DNA of 64,000 bases from Methyloprofundus sp. (GTDB lineage: Bacteria; Pseudomonadota; Gammaproteobacteria; Methylococcales; Methylomonadaceae): NCBI GenBank assembly GCA_016592635.1, contig AP023240.1, forward strand, positions 1,835,630 to 1,899,629, read 5' to 3'. Shown here one piece after another: positions 63,175 through 64,000 of this stretch. The notes beneath the pieces are model-generated. The model was given only the letters and a program-made list of their open reading frames with translations, was not told where the DNA came from and searched no databases. Made by a program: the position numbers and the translations under genes. Position 1 is the stretch's first letter. Each line of letters opens with the position of its first letter.

Positions 63175-63920
63175 TTAAGAATGAATGTCCAGCCCAAACT
63201 CAACCTTATTAATCAGTAAACCGATAACAATATCATGCATTTTTTCAGATTTTGAAAAGCAAATTGTTTTTCGCGTCAGCCGTTTAATCCACGTTCTTAG
63301 ATTTAAATTTTTACGCTCGATTTTTTGTGTATTACGCTTCCCAACTTCGTGTTTATTAGAGTCAATATGACGATCATAAGCTCCCCAGTCATCAGTGTAA
63401 TAACGCTTGATATTTAATGGTTCAAGCAATGCTTTTAATTCCTTAAATACAATATCCTTACGCTTGCCAAAAACATAAGCAAGAATAGTATTCGTTGAAT
63501 GCTCAACGGCGTACCAAATCCAGCGTTGATTCGACTTTTTCTCTACGAATGACCATTGCTCGTCTAGTTCAGCCTCTTCACAAATAAGCGTTACTTCTGC
63601 ATCTGCTGTTGGTATTTGAAAGTTAGGGTTTACTTGAACAAGCCTGTTTTCTTTTTTTTTAGCGTATTGATGACTGTATTTTTATTGATTTTAAGTACAC
63701 GGGCAGTATCTCGAATACCACTTGAATTGATAGCCATTTCTACTATTTTTTCTGTGATTCCTGGCTCACAAGCTTTATAACGATAGGTAAGCATAAATGT
63801 TTGCGTATTGCAGTCTGGATTTTGGCATAAATAGCGCTGTGCTCCTGTTGCATTTTTTCCTGATTTGGTTATTTTAGAACTATCGCAATAGGGGCAGTGA
63901 ATTTCTTGGTAACATGTCAT
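63175..63920 (-). CDS. IS1-family transposase InsA-InsB' (by -1 frameshift)
   Basis: InsA (63920 to 63630) has the IS1 zinc-finger start CPYCDSSKITKSGKN and CQNPDCNTQTF, then a helix-turn-helix (IRDTARVLKINKNTVINTL). A -1 slip at the A run at 63651-63660 enters the InsB frame (ENRLVQVNPNFQIP...), which contains the InsB core YYTDDWGAYDRH, KHEVGKRNTQKIERKNLNLRTW and KTICFSKSEKMHDIVIG. The fusion is about 248 residues and is the IS1 transposase; InsA alone acts as repressor. Both frames are intact. Confidence 0.92.
63651..63660 (-). other. -1 frameshift site of IS1
   Basis: Nine A followed by G on the minus strand; in the insA frame this reads CTA AAA AAA AAG, giving both A AAA AAA and A AAA AAG slippery heptamers. 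Classical IS1 uses A6C at the same place. Confidence 0.8.
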
Positions 63921-64000
63921 AAATTGCCATTATACAGAAAACTACAGCTTCGACCCACTACCGGTCAGATTAAGGCATAATAATTCTTTCAGGAGACTAA

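Larger units (their letters stand above)
63154..63962 (-). mobile_element. IS1-family insertion sequence
   Basis: An 809-base element. The ends are inverted repeats of about 23 bp with two mismatches, both starting GGTAGTGGGTCGAA. Flanking 8-mers GATCAGAT (63146-63153) and GGTCAGAT (63963-63970) match at seven positions, fitting the 8-9 bp target duplication of IS1. The remaining bases to 64000 contain an AGGAG at the window end, probably the ribosome-binding site of the next gene. Confidence 0.88.

Overview
The window looks like chromosome from an AT-rich gammaproteobacterium. Evidence is the gene order maf-rng-yhdP-nitrilase-tldD-pmbA, the housekeeping genes leuA, pssA, tag, rimI and slt, a type I-F CRISPR repeat, and PEP-CTERM surface proteins. 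A methanotroph-like (Methylococcales) origin is plausible but unproven; no methane-oxidation gene is present. Four insertion sequences of different families (IS3, IS200/IS605, IS630, IS1) and several palindromic repeats show an active repeat load.

Layout. 1-3.5 kb: end of an IS3 element, then a small unknown operon whose leader and first long gene carry eight copies of an 18-bp near-palindromic iteron. 3.5-11.2 kb: a type I restriction-modification locus (hsdM, hsdS, a HicA-like/HTH pair, an unknown gene, hsdR) ending beside tRNA-Leu(UAA). 11.6-28.4 kb: PHP phosphoesterase, ABC exporter, a PEP-CTERM-like protein, Slt70, then a long minus-strand run of core genes (pmbA, tldD, nitrilase, yhdP, rng, maf, rlmH, solute-binding protein). 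28.5-32.4 kb: solitary fliW, a PIN toxin-antitoxin pair bracketed by two copies of a palindromic repeat, and an OprD-like porin gene headed by a cobalamin riboswitch and split by an IS200-like element. 32.5-39.4 kb: yajD, tag, pssA, leuA, a family 4 uracil-DNA glycosylase, rimI, a caspase-like lipoprotein and a second lipoprotein. 39.8-40.75 kb: a type I-F CRISPR array with no cas genes in the window. 41.1-53.2 kb: AmiC-like amidase, a three-gene signalling operon (1,713-residue kinase-like/AAA/GAF/histidine kinase, receiver, REC-PAS-GGDEF), small genes, and a 7TM histidine kinase/response regulator pair. 53.3-62.3 kb: surface-protein island with tandem TGACAG sites, a c-di-GMP-I-type riboswitch, a PEP-CTERM gene cut by IS630, and a 2,136-residue secreted protein with twelve SdrD-B-like repeats. 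62.3-64 kb: a DCC-family remnant, a bacterioferritin-like gene and an IS1 element.

Functional links. Two genes under metabolite-sensing leaders (B12 and c-di-GMP) have both been inactivated by clean IS insertions; in both cases removing the element in silico restores one continuous reading frame. The diguanylate cyclase and the c-di-GMP riboswitch lie about 10 kb apart, which suggests, but does not prove, local c-di-GMP control of surface proteins. The least explained structure is the intragenic iteron array at 1729-2175.
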